A stretch of 18,399 nt of DNA from an uncultured Actinomycetes bacterium. Lineage in GTDB: Bacteria; Actinomycetota; Thermoleophilia; Solirubrobacterales; 70-9. The notes under the pieces are model-generated. The model saw only the letters and a list, made by a program, of their open reading frames with translations. It had not been told where the DNA came from and did not search any database. The stretch spans positions 1 through 18,399 of the forward strand of contig CAMPIP010000027.1 of assembly GCA_946886425.1 (NCBI GenBank). The letters are read 5' to 3'. Positions 1-6,838 of this stretch are shown here, piece after piece. Every line of letters starts with the position of its first letter. The first letter of the stretch is position 1. The position numbers and the translations under genes are program-made.

Positions 1-1
1 C

Positions 2-745
2 CGCATAGCGGTACAAAGCTCGACCGCACCCTTGGAGAGCGCCCCCTCCGCCCGCGAGGTGCGGGCGGCCCAGGGCGCCGCGGCGCACTCGCTGCTGGAG
101 TGGAGCCAGGCGCACGATTGGACGGAGCCGCCGGAGGATCTGGCGCGCCGGCACGCCCTGGCGGCCGGCCTCGACCCGGACGCCGAGGGCACGCTGGCGG
201 CACTGCTGGAGCCGGTGCGGGGCTGGCTCGGCTCCGAGCTGCGGGTCCGGCTCGCCGCCGGCGACGCGCGCTTGCGGGCCGAGGCACCGATCCTGCTCGC
301 GGTTGGCGGCACCGTCCTGCGCGGCTCGATCGACCTGCTGGTCGAGCGCGAGGGCGAGGCGCCGCTGGTCGTCGACTACAAGACCGACGCGCTCGGGGAC
401 GCCGACCCCGCCGACCACGCGGAGAAGTACGAGGTCCAGCGCGCGATCTACGCGCTCGCCGTCGCCGAGGCCCGCGACGCGCCCGAAGTGGAGGTCGCCT
501 ACGTCTTCCTCGAGCGCCCCGACGAGCCGGTGATCAGCGTCCTCGGCCCAGCGGAGATGGTCGCTGCCCACGCCCGACTCGAGGCGACGATCGCCCAGAT
601 CGGCAGCGGCAAGTTCCCGGTCGCGCCGCCCGAGCAGCGCGACTGGTCGCTCTGCCGTGGCTGCCCGGCCCTCAGGGGCTTGTGCTCAGGTCCCGGGGCT
701 CTCGACGGAGGAGTCGAGGCGGGCGGCCAGGTCGTCGAGCTGTAG
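2..745 (+). CDS. C-terminal part of a UvrD/AddA-type helicase-nuclease, RecB-family nuclease domain (5' truncated)
   Basis: The reading frame is open to the left edge, so this is probably the end of a larger gene. What is visible is a PD-(D/E)XK nuclease of the RecB/AddA type, which degrades DNA at double-strand breaks. Motifs in order: His in 'AAAHSLLE', Asp in 'GSIDLL', the Asp and Lys of 'VVDYKTD', and the Gln motif 'QRAIYALA'. A C-x2-C-x6-C group near the end ('CRGC...LC') resembles the C-terminal cysteines of iron-sulfur RecB-like nucleases. The fourth cysteine, if any, would lie outside the window. A TTG at 32 could start a 237-residue protein, but the usual N-terminal part of the domain is missing there, so I prefer a truncated helicase-nuclease. 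Its last 60 bp overlap the end of xseB on the other strand. AddA and AdnA/B cannot be told apart from this piece. Confidence 0.8.
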   Translation, partial: RIAVQSSTAPLESAPSAREVRAAQGAAAHSLLEWSQAHDWTEPPEDLARRHALAAGLDPDAEGTLAALLEPVRGWLGSELRVRLAAGDARLRAEAPILLAVGGTVLRGSIDLLVEREGEAPLVVDYKTDALGDADPADHAEKYEVQRAIYALAVAEARDAPEVEVAYVFLERPDEPVISVLGPAEMVAAHARLEATIAQIGSGKFPVAPPEQRDWSLCRGCPALRGLCSGPGALDGGVEAGGQVVEL

Positions 746-922
746 CTCCTTGAGGCCCTCGCCCACCGCGTCCAACTCCGCGGCGCAGTAGCCGACGAGC
801 TCGCGGCCCTCGCGACAGAGGTCGAGGGTCTCCCGCAGGCCGGCCTGCCCCGAGTCGAGTCGGTCGATGATCGCCTCCAGGCGCTCGACCGCGACCTCGT
901 AGCTCTCCGGTTTCTCGCTCAT
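686..922 (-). CDS. xseB: Exodeoxyribonuclease VII small subunit
   Basis: This encodes a 78-residue protein of the size and pattern expected for XseB. It has a short helical domain ('YEVAVERLEAIIDRLDSGQAGLRETLDLCREGRELV' region, residues 8-43) in which 'LE.II..LDSG...L.E.L.L...G..L' fits the family. XseB binds in several copies to the long helices of XseA and is needed for exonuclease VII activity on single-stranded DNA. The ATG at 920-922 overlaps the xseA stop codon (ATGA, 919-922), with a GGCGGAG-like ribosome site just upstream inside xseA, so translation is probably coupled. The 3' end runs 60 bp into the convergent nuclease gene. A longer frame on this strand, up to 1765, is only xseA sequence read in the wrong frame. 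Confidence 0.9.
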   Translation of the reverse strand: MSEKPESYEVAVERLEAIIDRLDSGQAGLRETLDLCREGRELVGYCAAELDAVGEGLKELQLDDLAARLDSSVESPGT

Positions 923-2262
923 CTCTCCGCCTCGATCGCCGCCCGGACCTTGCCGTCGGCGAAGCGCAGTCTTACGTCTCCCGCGGCGGTCGCCGCGGCG
1001 GCCGTGGTCACCGACTCGCCATCGGCGGTCTCGGCCAGCGCGTAGCCGCGCTCCAGCGTCCGCTCCGGGTCGTGAGCGCGCAGTGCCACCGCGGCATTGC
1101 GGAGGGCGTCGCGACGGCGGCGCAGCCCCGCCTCGGCGGCCCGGTCGAGCGCCGCCTTTCGCCGAGCCGCCTCCTCGGCCCCCGCCGCGGTCCGCTCGAT
1201 GCCGCGCCGCCGCGCCCGCTCCAGGACCAACCCGGCGATCCGGCCCTGGCTCCGCGCTCGCTCGGCTAGCCCGCGTTCGGAGGCGGCGCGGATCTCGCGG
1301 ATCTTCTGGTTCAGCCCGCTGCGCTCGCGCTGCAGCGCCCGCGCCGGACCGCGTGCCAGGGCAGCGAGGTGCCGGGCCCGGGACCCGACCGCCCGCTCGC
1401 CGGCCCGCCGCAGCGAGCCGGCGCCGCGCTCTAGCTCGCGCCGGGCGGCGAAGCAGTCGAGCGGCACCGCCGCCTCGGCGGCGTGGGTCGGGGTCGAGCA
1501 GCAGACCGCGGCGACGTCGTCGATCAGGGTCGAGTCGCGCTCGTGGCCGATCGCGCTCACCACCGGCACCCGCAGCATCGCCACCGTCCGACAGAGCGTC
1601 TCGTCGCAGAAGGCCCAGAGGTCGGCGAGGCTGCCGCCGCCGCGGCTGACGACGATAGCCTCGACCTCGGGCCGCGCCGCCAGCCCCTGGATCGCCGCCG
1701 CGATCGCCGGCGCCGCGTGGCGGTCCTGAACCGGCGCAAAGGCCCAGACCACGGTCCCGGCCCACCCGCGTCGCTCCAGCCCCGCCATCAGGTCGCGCCG
1801 CGCCGCGCCCGCCTCGGCGGTGACGACTCCGATCGTCCGCGGCAGCAACGGCCGCGGCAGCTGCTTCTGCAGCTCGAAGAGCCCCTCGGCCCGCAGCTGC
1901 TTGCGCAGCGCCTCCAGGCGCGCCAGCAGGTCCCCTTCGCCGGCCAGCCGCACGTGCGTGGCCCGGAAGCTGAAGCTCGGCGAGGCCTGGCCGCCACCCG
2001 GGTAGTAGTCGATGCCGCCGCCGATCACGACCTCGGCGCCGTCGCGCAGCGACCCCTCCGGCAGCCCCGCCTTCTCGAGGTCGTTGAGCCAGATCGCGCA
2101 GGGCACCGCGCCGTCGGCGTCGCGCAGCTCAAAGTAGGCCTGGACGCGGCTGCGACTGACCCCGGTCACCTCGCCGATCAGCTGCACCCGCGGCCGTTCC
2201 CGCATCCAGCCCTGCAGCCCCTTGGCGTACCGACCAACGGGATATGGCCCGGGGAGGTTCAT
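919..2262 (-). CDS. xseA: Exodeoxyribonuclease VII large subunit
   Basis: A 447-residue protein of normal family length. It has an N-terminal OB-fold (about residues 5-100, 'VQLIGEVTGVSRS...YFELRD') that binds single-stranded DNA. The catalytic domain follows, with the family motifs 'VVSRGGGSLADLWAFCDE', 'AIGHERDSTLIDDVA' and 'STPTHAAE'. The C-terminal half is a long arginine-rich helical region (about 280-400) where XseB docks. Exonuclease VII cuts single-stranded DNA from both ends into oligonucleotides and acts in repair. There is no good Shine-Dalgarno before the ATG. A TAGGCT box ends 6 nt upstream, and a 6-bp stem (CCGGTC/GACCGG, 2263-2268 with 2282-2287) frames it. It lies 46 bp downstream of the hxlR gene, so it may be read from either promoter. 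Confidence 0.93.
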   Translation of the reverse strand: MNLPGPYPVGRYAKGLQGWMRERPRVQLIGEVTGVSRSRVQAYFELRDADGAVPCAIWLNDLEKAGLPEGSLRDGAEVVIGGGIDYYPGGGQASPSFSFRATHVRLAGEGDLLARLEALRKQLRAEGLFELQKQLPRPLLPRTIGVVTAEAGAARRDLMAGLERRGWAGTVVWAFAPVQDRHAAPAIAAAIQGLAARPEVEAIVVSRGGGSLADLWAFCDETLCRTVAMLRVPVVSAIGHERDSTLIDDVAAVCCSTPTHAAEAAVPLDCFAARRELERGAGSLRRAGERAVGSRARHLAALARGPARALQRERSGLNQKIREIRAASERGLAERARSQGRIAGLVLERARRRGIERTAAGAEEAARRKAALDRAAEAGLRRRRDALRNAAVALRAHDPERTLERGYALAETADGESVTTAAAATAAGDVRLRFADGKVRAAIEAER

Positions 2263-2268
2263 CCGGTC

Positions 2269-2274
2269 AGCCTA
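2269..2274 (-). promoter_or_regulatory. Possible -10 box (TAGGCT) of xseA
   Basis: TAGGCT (TANNNT) ends 6 nt before the xseA ATG, so transcription would begin at or next to the start codon. No convincing -35 is seen. It fits the pattern found at six other SD-less genes in this window. Confidence 0.35.
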
Positions 2275-2308
2275 AGAAACAGACCGGCCGGCGGAGCTCG
2301 GAGCGGGC

Positions 2309-2656
2309 TCAGGCGGTTTCTTTCCAGCGCCTGGCCCAGGTCTTCAACTCCCCGATCGCCGGCCCCAGCTCCTCGCCGACCTCGGTCAGCGAGTAGGTGA
2401 CGCGGACCGGCGTCCCCGCTTCGACTTCCCGCTGGACCAGGCCCTCTTCCTCGAGCTCGCGCAGGCGCTGGGAGAGCAGCCGGTCGGAGAGTCCCGGGAT
2501 CGCCTTGACGAGCTCGCCGAACCGCATCGGCCGCTCGGTGAGGGCGCAGACGATGGCGCCCGTCCAGCGCTTCCCGATCAGCTCGATCGCGGCGTGGAAA
2601 TGAGGACAGACCGCCCCGGCGGCGGCCGGAGCCTGGTTCGGCGTGGCTGGTTCCAC
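2309..2656 (-). CDS. HxlR-family winged-helix transcriptional regulator
   Basis: A 115-residue protein that matches the HxlR family over its whole length. It has the N-terminal Cys ('AVCPHFHAAIELIGKRWTG'), a helix-turn-helix ('RFGELVKAIPGLSDRLLSQRLRELEEEGLVQR'), then the wing and 'VTYSLTEVGEELGPAIGELKTWAR'. HxlR proteins act as dimers, and many sense quinones, aldehydes or oxidants through the conserved N-terminal Cys, here Cys17. The start is GTG at 2654-2656. It has no ribosome site, but a TAAGCT -10 box lies 8 nt upstream, overlapping a 15-bp palindrome, which suggests a leaderless and self-regulated gene. It lies between marP and xseA, all on the same strand. The inducing signal and other targets cannot be read from the sequence. 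Confidence 0.9.
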   Translation of the reverse strand: MEPATPNQAPAAAGAVCPHFHAAIELIGKRWTGAIVCALTERPMRFGELVKAIPGLSDRLLSQRLRELEEEGLVQREVEAGTPVRVTYSLTEVGEELGPAIGELKTWARRWKETA

Positions 2657-2664
2657 GGGAGCCC

Positions 2665-2670
2665 AGCTTA
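2665..2670 (-). promoter_or_regulatory. Possible -10 box (TAAGCT) of the HxlR gene
   Basis: TAAGCT ends 8 nt before the GTG start, which would place the transcript start on or next to the start codon. It overlaps the left end of the palindrome at 2667-2681. Confidence 0.4.
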
Positions 2671-2681
2671 CTGAACGTAAG
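2667..2681. promoter_or_regulatory. Candidate HxlR operator
   Basis: A perfect inverted repeat, CTTAC-tgaac-GTAAG, lies 10 nt upstream of the regulator's start codon and overlaps its likely -10 box. HxlR-family dimers bind short AT-containing inverted repeats in their own promoters. A protein bound here would block RNA polymerase, so autorepression is the simplest reading. This is inferred from position and symmetry only. Confidence 0.5.
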
Positions 2682-2697
2682 TCGCCGGCCCGGCGGC

Positions 2698-3843
2698 TCA
2701 GGCCGTGCAGGGGCCGGTGTCGACGGCGCCACCGCCGGCCTCGGCGACGGCTTCGGCCACCTGCTCGGCCGGGATCGCGAAGCCGCCCGCTCGCCCCCCG
2801 GTGGTGGCGGCGAAGACGACGCCGATCACCCGGCCGTGGGCGTTGACCAGCGGCCCGCCCGAGTTGCCGCTGCGGACCAGACCGGCGAGCGAGGTGATCG
2901 TCCGGGTGATCGGGCCGTTGCCGTAGGAGTCCTCGCTGATCGTCGAGCGGGTCTCGCCGACCCGGGCCGGGGTCAGCATGTAGGGCCCGTTCTCGGGATA
3001 GCCGAGCACGGCGGCGTTCTGGCCGGACTCCGAACCGGCGGCGAGGGTCAGCACCGGCAGTTCGGTCCCGACCCGCAGCAGCGTCAGGTCCCTGGCGGGG
3101 CTGTAGTAGACCGGGGTCGCCTCCAGCTCGACCCCTTCCGGGGTGGTGACGGTGGTGTCGTCGGACCCGGCGACGACGTGGGCGTTGGTGACGACCAGCC
3201 CCGGCGCGACCATCCAGCCCGAACCCTCGACCCCCAGCCCGCAGGCGGTCCCCAGCACCCGGACGACCGACTCGCCGGCGCGCTGGACGTCAGGGTCGTC
3301 GGCGATCGCCCGGTCGGGCGCCCCGGTCGGGGTCGCCGGCCCGGTCACCGAGGGCGCCGGGTCGACCCGGTCCAGCGCGTTGAGAACCGGGCCGGAGGGC
3401 GGCAGCACTTCGTTGAGCCCGCGCAGGATCACCGACTCCTGCACGTCGGCCCGCAGCTGCGCGGTCGAGGGCGCGTGCAGGGCTACCGAACCGAAGATCC
3501 AGGCGATTCCCAGGGCCACGGCGCCGATCAGGGTCGCCCCGCCGGCGCCGTCGAGCAGGTGCACGAGCCGGCGCCGGATCAGCCGCGCCCGCAGGCCAAG
3601 GGCGAAGCTCTCGACCGCGACCGCGACCAGGGCCCCGGCCAGCAGCGCCCCCAGGGCGGCGCAGAGCGGCGCGTAGGGCGACTCCGACCCCTGGTTGAGC
3701 AGCAACGGCGCCAGCCGCCCCCCGGTGACGGCCCCGATCCCGAACCCGACCAGGGTCATGGCGCCGACGATCAGCCCCTGTCGGTAGCCCCACAGGCCGA
3801 GGGCGAGGGTGAAGGCGACGATCGCCCAATCGAGTGCGCTCAT
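2698..3843 (-). CDS. marP: MarP-like membrane serine protease (CvpA-type membrane domain plus trypsin-like domain)
   Basis: A 381-residue protein. Residues 1 to about 125 are hydrophobic and hold about four membrane segments of the colicin-V-production (CvpA) type. A linker follows, then an extracytoplasmic trypsin-like domain (about 185-370). The catalytic triad is visible: His222 ('VVTNAHVV'), Asp252 ('ARDLTLLRV') and Ser328 ('SGNSGGPL'). Cys201 and Cys379 sit where Mycobacterium MarP (Rv3671c) has the disulfide that tethers the two ends of the protease domain. MarP acts in the periplasm in acid and oxidative stress resistance; the same role here is inferred. I chose the ATG at 3841-3843 because 'MSALDWAIV' is how CvpA domains begin. 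A longer frame reaches 4116 but runs through the divergent PBP gene. The upstream region to the PBP start is only 46 bp. Confidence 0.88.
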   Translation of the reverse strand: MSALDWAIVAFTLALGLWGYRQGLIVGAMTLVGFGIGAVTGGRLAPLLLNQGSESPYAPLCAALGALLAGALVAVAVESFALGLRARLIRRRLVHLLDGAGGATLIGAVALGIAWIFGSVALHAPSTAQLRADVQESVILRGLNEVLPPSGPVLNALDRVDPAPSVTGPATPTGAPDRAIADDPDVQRAGESVVRVLGTACGLGVEGSGWMVAPGLVVTNAHVVAGSDDTTVTTPEGVELEATPVYYSPARDLTLLRVGTELPVLTLAAGSESGQNAAVLGYPENGPYMLTPARVGETRSTISEDSYGNGPITRTITSLAGLVRSGNSGGPLVNAHGRVIGVVFAATTGGRAGGFAIPAEQVAEAVAEAGGGAVDTGPCTA

Positions 3844-3876
3844 CCGTGAATGGAAGCATGCCGGTGATCGCTTCAT

Positions 3877-3882
3877 TACCTT
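3877..3882 (+). promoter_or_regulatory. Possible -10 box (TACCTT) of the PBP gene
   Basis: TACCTT ends 7 nt before the GTG at 3890, consistent with a leaderless transcript. This supports choosing 3890 over 3809 as the start of the PBP. It lies in the 46-bp gap between marP and the PBP gene. Confidence 0.4.
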
Positions 3883-3889
3883 TCTGCCG

Positions 3890-5620
3890 GTGAGCACGCT
3901 GGCACCCGCGGTTGAGCGTCGACGTAGGCTCGTCACCCGTACGCTCCCGCTGGCGGTGATCGGGGTGGTCGCCTTCGTCGTCGGCGCCGCCATGGGCGCC
4001 CCCGGGTCGCCCGCCAAGGACGCGGCCAACCGCTTCGCCGAGGCCTGGGCGGCCGGCAGCTTCGCGGCGATGTACCGGGAGCTGAACGCCGCCTCGCGGG
4101 GCTCGGTCGACCTCAACGACTTCGTCCTCGCCTACCGGGAAGCGAGCCGCACGGCGACCCTCCGCTCGCTCGAGGCCGGCACCGCCGCGGACCCGCTCGA
4201 CAGCGACGGCACCGTGGTGCCGGTCCCGATCACGACCTCGACGGTCGCCTTCGGCCGCGGCGAAGACGAGATCGAACTCCCCTACGGCGACGGCGGCATC
4301 GACTGGGACCCGAGCCTCGTCTACCCGGGCCTGCGCCGCGGCGAGCACCTCGAGAGCCAGATCGAACTGGCGCCGCGGGCGCCGATCCTCGGCGCCGACG
4401 GCACCGTCCTCGCCGAAGGGCCGGCAACCGAACGCGAGCACCCGCTCGGAAGCGCCGCGATCGACGTCACCGGCGAAGTCGGCGAAGCCGGGGAAGAGAC
4501 GCTCGACAAGCTCGCCCGCCATGGCTTCCCACCAGAGACCCCGGTCGGGGTTAGCGGGCTCGAGCAGGCCTTCAACGACCGCCTCGCCGGCAAGCCCGGC
4601 GGGACCCTGCTGGCGGCCTCGAAGTCGGGCGCCTCGCTGCGCGTCCTCGCCCAGGGCAAGCCGCGCAAGGGGGCGCCGGTGAAGACGACGATCGACCCCG
4701 AGCTGCAGGAAGCGACGGTCGCCGCCCTGGCCGGCCAGTTCGGCGGCGTCGCCGTGCTCGACGCCCGCAACGGCGACGTCCGCGCCCTCGCCGGCCAGGC
4801 CTTCTCCGCCCCGCAGCCGCCCGGCTCGACCTTCAAGATCGTCACCACCACCGCGGCCCTGGAAAAAGGCCTGGTCGAGCTCACCGACGAATTCGAGATC
4901 ACCAATGGAGTCAACGTCGGCGGCCGCTTCATCAGCAACGCCAACGGCGAGTACTGCGGCGGCACCTTCCGGGAAGCCTTCGCCGAGTCCTGCAACGCCG
5001 ACTTCGCCCCGTTCGGACCGGAAATCGGCAACGACGACCTCGTCTCCACCGCCGAAAGCTTCGGCTTCAACTCGCCGCCGACGCTCTACGCCTCGCCGTA
5101 CGTCCGCGAAGTGGAACCGGCCGAATCGACGATCCCGACCGAGATCGGCGAAGACCTCGACCTCGGCGTCTCCGCGATCGGCCAGGGCGAAGTGCTGGCG
5201 ACGCCGCTGCAGATGGCGAGCGTCGCCCAGACCGTCGCCAACGGCGGCGTCCGCGAGCCGACCTCGATCGTCGCCAACCGCAAGCTCCGCCCCGAGGCGG
5301 AGCCGGTGCGGGTGATGTCGAAGAAGACCGCCGAGGAGCTGACCGAACTGATGGTCGGCGTCGTCGCCGGCGGCACCGGCACCGCCGGGGCGATCGCCGA
5401 GGCCCAGGTGGCCGGCAAGACCGGCACCGCCGAGCTGGGCCCGGTCGACGGCCAGGAGCACCTCGACGAACCGGAGCAGAAGAAGGACGCGTGGTTCGTC
5501 GCCTTCGCCCCCGCCGAGAAGCCGCGGCTGGCGGTCGGGGTGATGCTGATCGAAGCGGAAGCGGCCGGCGGCGAAGTTGCCGCCCCGATCGCCTCGCAGA
5601 TTCTCTCCGCCGGCCTCTAG
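3890..5620 (+). CDS. Class B penicillin-binding protein with N-terminal MecA_N/NTF2-like domain
   Basis: A peptidoglycan D,D-transpeptidase of 576 residues if it starts at GTG 3890. One membrane anchor lies at about residues 16-36. An NTF2-like MecA_N domain follows (about 40-140, 'AANRFAEAWAAGSFAAMYREL'), then a short dimerisation region ('RAPILGADGTVLAEG', 'VGVSGLEQAF') and the transpeptidase domain. All three active-site motifs are present: S313-T-F-K316, S367-C-N369 and K510-T-G512. This layout matches MecA_N-type PBPs such as mycobacterial PbpLipo and staphylococcal PBP2a. It crosslinks cell-wall peptides outside the membrane. An earlier in-frame GTG at 3809 would put the start inside marP and add 27 unlike residues, so I reject it. 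Its stop lies 6 bp from the convergent lipoprotein stop, leaving no room for a normal terminator. Confidence 0.9.
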   Translation: MSTLAPAVERRRRLVTRTLPLAVIGVVAFVVGAAMGAPGSPAKDAANRFAEAWAAGSFAAMYRELNAASRGSVDLNDFVLAYREASRTATLRSLEAGTAADPLDSDGTVVPVPITTSTVAFGRGEDEIELPYGDGGIDWDPSLVYPGLRRGEHLESQIELAPRAPILGADGTVLAEGPATEREHPLGSAAIDVTGEVGEAGEETLDKLARHGFPPETPVGVSGLEQAFNDRLAGKPGGTLLAASKSGASLRVLAQGKPRKGAPVKTTIDPELQEATVAALAGQFGGVAVLDARNGDVRALAGQAFSAPQPPGSTFKIVTTTAALEKGLVELTDEFEITNGVNVGGRFISNANGEYCGGTFREAFAESCNADFAPFGPEIGNDDLVSTAESFGFNSPPTLYASPYVREVEPAESTIPTEIGEDLDLGVSAIGQGEVLATPLQMASVAQTVANGGVREPTSIVANRKLRPEAEPVRVMSKKTAEELTELMVGVVAGGTGTAGAIAEAQVAGKTGTAELGPVDGQEHLDEPEQKKDAWFVAFAPAEKPRLAVGVMLIEAEAAGGEVAAPIASQILSAGL

Positions 5621-5626
5621 GCCCGA

Positions 5627-6178
5627 CTAGAGATCGAGGGTGATCTCGCCCTTTTCGCCGTCGGGGCTCTCGATGTGCAGCGTCAGCGGCCGGTTCTCGG
5701 AAGCCTCGGCGGGCAGCAGGAAGATCGCCACCGAGCCCTCGATCGGGCCCTGCTGGGGGGTCGAGTCGAGGACCGGGACCTGTTCCTGGTCTTCGACTTC
5801 GCCGCCCAGCGGCAGCGCGTAGAGGCTTTCGCTCGGCAGCACGTCGTAGTGCTGGTGATCGGCGTCGGTGATCCGCAGCGTCTCCGGCAGCGGGTGCGCC
5901 TCGTCGGTGCTGTTCTGGACTTCGAAGAAGACGCCGAAGTAGCTGGAGCCCTCGGGCGCCGGCTTCTGGCCGACCAGGTAGGCCGCGTCCTCGTTGTCGT
6001 TGGGGTTGAGGAAGCGCGAGAAGATCACGTTGTAGTGGAGGTTGCCGAGCTCGACCGGCTCACCCTCGGCGACCTCCTTCTCGTCGCTCGTGTAGCCGCA
6101 GGCGGAGACGCCGACCGCGAGAGCGATCAGGGCCAGGGCGGCGAGCAGCGAGAGGGGCAGGCGGCGGTTCAGGAACAT
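5627..6178 (-). CDS. Secreted lipoprotein, possibly with an immunoglobulin-like (DUF4352-like) fold
   Basis: A 183-residue protein with a clear lipoprotein signal peptide: 'NRR', a hydrophobic stretch, then the lipobox 'VSAC', giving a lipid-modified Cys27. The mature part has alternating beta-strand-like segments ('YFGVFFEVQNSTDEAHPLPETLRITD', 'GSVAIFLLPAEASENRPLTLHI') that resemble the Ig-like DUF4352 domain of actinobacterial surface lipoproteins. No catalytic residues are recognisable, and the function is unknown. A TAGACT box ends 11 nt before the ATG, and there is no Shine-Dalgarno. It converges on the PBP gene with 6 bp between the stops. Confidence 0.8.
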   Translation of the reverse strand: MFLNRRLPLSLLAALALIALAVGVSACGYTSDEKEVAEGEPVELGNLHYNVIFSRFLNPNDNEDAAYLVGQKPAPEGSSYFGVFFEVQNSTDEAHPLPETLRITDADHQHYDVLPSESLYALPLGGEVEDQEQVPVLDSTPQQGPIEGSVAIFLLPAEASENRPLTLHIESPDGEKGEITLDL

Positions 6179-6189
6179 CGGCGGCGGGA

Positions 6190-6195
6190 AGTCTA
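6190..6195 (-). promoter_or_regulatory. Possible -10 box (TAGACT) of the lipoprotein gene
   Basis: TAGACT ends 11 nt upstream of the ATG at 6178. Transcription would begin within about five nucleotides of the start codon. No -35 is recognisable. Confidence 0.35.
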
Positions 6196-6206
6196 TTGAG
6201 AAGGGA

Positions 6207-6722
6207 TCAGGGAACGCCGGTCGCGTAGCGATTGCCCCCGGCGACGGCGATCCGCGCCGCCCGCGGGGACTCCGACTCGAGCTGGTCGCGGAGCCGCCGC
6301 AGCGCCTCGCGCCAGCGCCGTTGCTGCCAGAAGGATGCGCCGGAGGCCAACTCCAGAGCGCGATCGACGATGCCGGGCTCGGTCCAGTGCGCGAACCGGA
6401 CCGTGGTCAGCGAGCCCGGTCCCTCGGTCAGCTCCCAGACCGTGCGGGTGCGGATCCGGTTGAGGCGACCGCCCTGGCCGTGCTCGACGATCTGGAACGG
6501 CGGGGTCAGCTCGGCGATCGTCGTGTCCATCCAGACCTTGCGAAACGGCTGTTCGACCCGGAAGCGGGCGCCGGCCCCGACCCCGCTCGGATCGAGCCGG
6601 GTGAGGTGGAAGTCGGCGAGGAAGTGGTCGGTGAAGGACGGCCGGGCGGAGAGGTCTCCGATCAGCGCGAAGGCCCGCTCGCGCGGCACGTCGATCTCAA
6701 TCTCGGCGCTGATCGGTCCCAT
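6207..6722 (-). CDS. SRPBCC (START/polyketide cyclase-like) family protein
   Basis: A 171-residue protein with the pattern of the SRPBCC helix-grip fold. It begins 'SAEIEIDVPRERAFALIGDLSARPSFTD', where a strand leads to the first helices. Strands follow around 'GAGARFRVEQP', 'IVEHGQGGRLNRIRTRTVWELTEGPGSLTTVRFAHW', then a long C-terminal helix (about 120-150). These proteins bind hydrophobic ligands in a deep pocket; the ligand is not predictable here. It lies 28 bp upstream of the lipoprotein gene on the same strand and could be co-transcribed with it. A TAGAAT box lies 10 nt before its ATG, with no Shine-Dalgarno. Confidence 0.8.
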   Translation of the reverse strand: MGPISAEIEIDVPRERAFALIGDLSARPSFTDHFLADFHLTRLDPSGVGAGARFRVEQPFRKVWMDTTIAELTPPFQIVEHGQGGRLNRIRTRTVWELTEGPGSLTTVRFAHWTEPGIVDRALELASGASFWQQRRWREALRRLRDQLESESPRAARIAVAGGNRYATGVP

Positions 6723-6732
6723 CGCCGGCGCG

Positions 6733-6738
6733 ATTCTA
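6733..6738 (-). promoter_or_regulatory. Possible -10 box (TAGAAT) of the SRPBCC gene
   Basis: TAGAAT is one base from the -10 consensus and ends 10 nt upstream of the ATG at 6722, consistent with a leaderless or near-leaderless transcript. Confidence 0.4.
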
Positions 6739-6777
6739 GACAGGCTCGCCGCGGCAGGACCGCGCTACTTAATTTGA

Positions 6778-6806
6778 GTGACCGCGCGGCCCACGGGCGT
6801 TAGTAT
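6778..6806 (+). promoter_or_regulatory. Candidate promoter of the zinc-ribbon/FHA gene
   Basis: A -10 box TAGTAT (6801-6806) is preceded by GTGACC (6778-6783), a partial -35 match, with a 17-nt spacer. The predicted transcript start, near 6813, leaves room for the strong ribosome site at 6821-6827 and an ATC at 6836. Confidence 0.4.
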
Positions 6807-6820
6807 CGAATGCGACTCAG

Positions 6821-6838
6821 GAAGGAGAGCCAGTCATC
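6821..6838 (+). promoter_or_regulatory. Strong ribosome binding site followed by an ATC at start-codon distance
   Basis: GAAGGAG (6821-6827) is the best Shine-Dalgarno on the plus strand here. At a spacing of 8 nt it is followed by ATC (6836-6838) in the frame of the FHA protein. No ATG, GTG or TTG lies in that frame between the stop at 6779 and the TTG at 6917. The ribosome site therefore argues for ATC, or for a sequence error at the start codon. Confidence 0.6.

Noticed and set aside
686..1765. A 359-codon version of xseB
   Set aside because: Only the last 78 residues look like XseB. The rest is xseA in another frame, rich in Arg and Gly.
2259..2732. A 157-codon frame overlapping the HxlR gene
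   Set aside because: It is the same strand in the wrong frame; the 115-residue frame matches HxlR over its full length.
2836..3849. A 337-codon plus-strand frame opposite marP
   Set aside because: It is low-complexity Gly/Asp/Arg/Gln sequence without motifs, while the minus strand encodes a full serine protease.
3290..5461. A 723-codon minus-strand frame running through the PBP gene and marP
   Set aside because: It is antisense to the PBP and then reads marP in the wrong frame. The PBP and marP both have complete catalytic motifs in their own frames.
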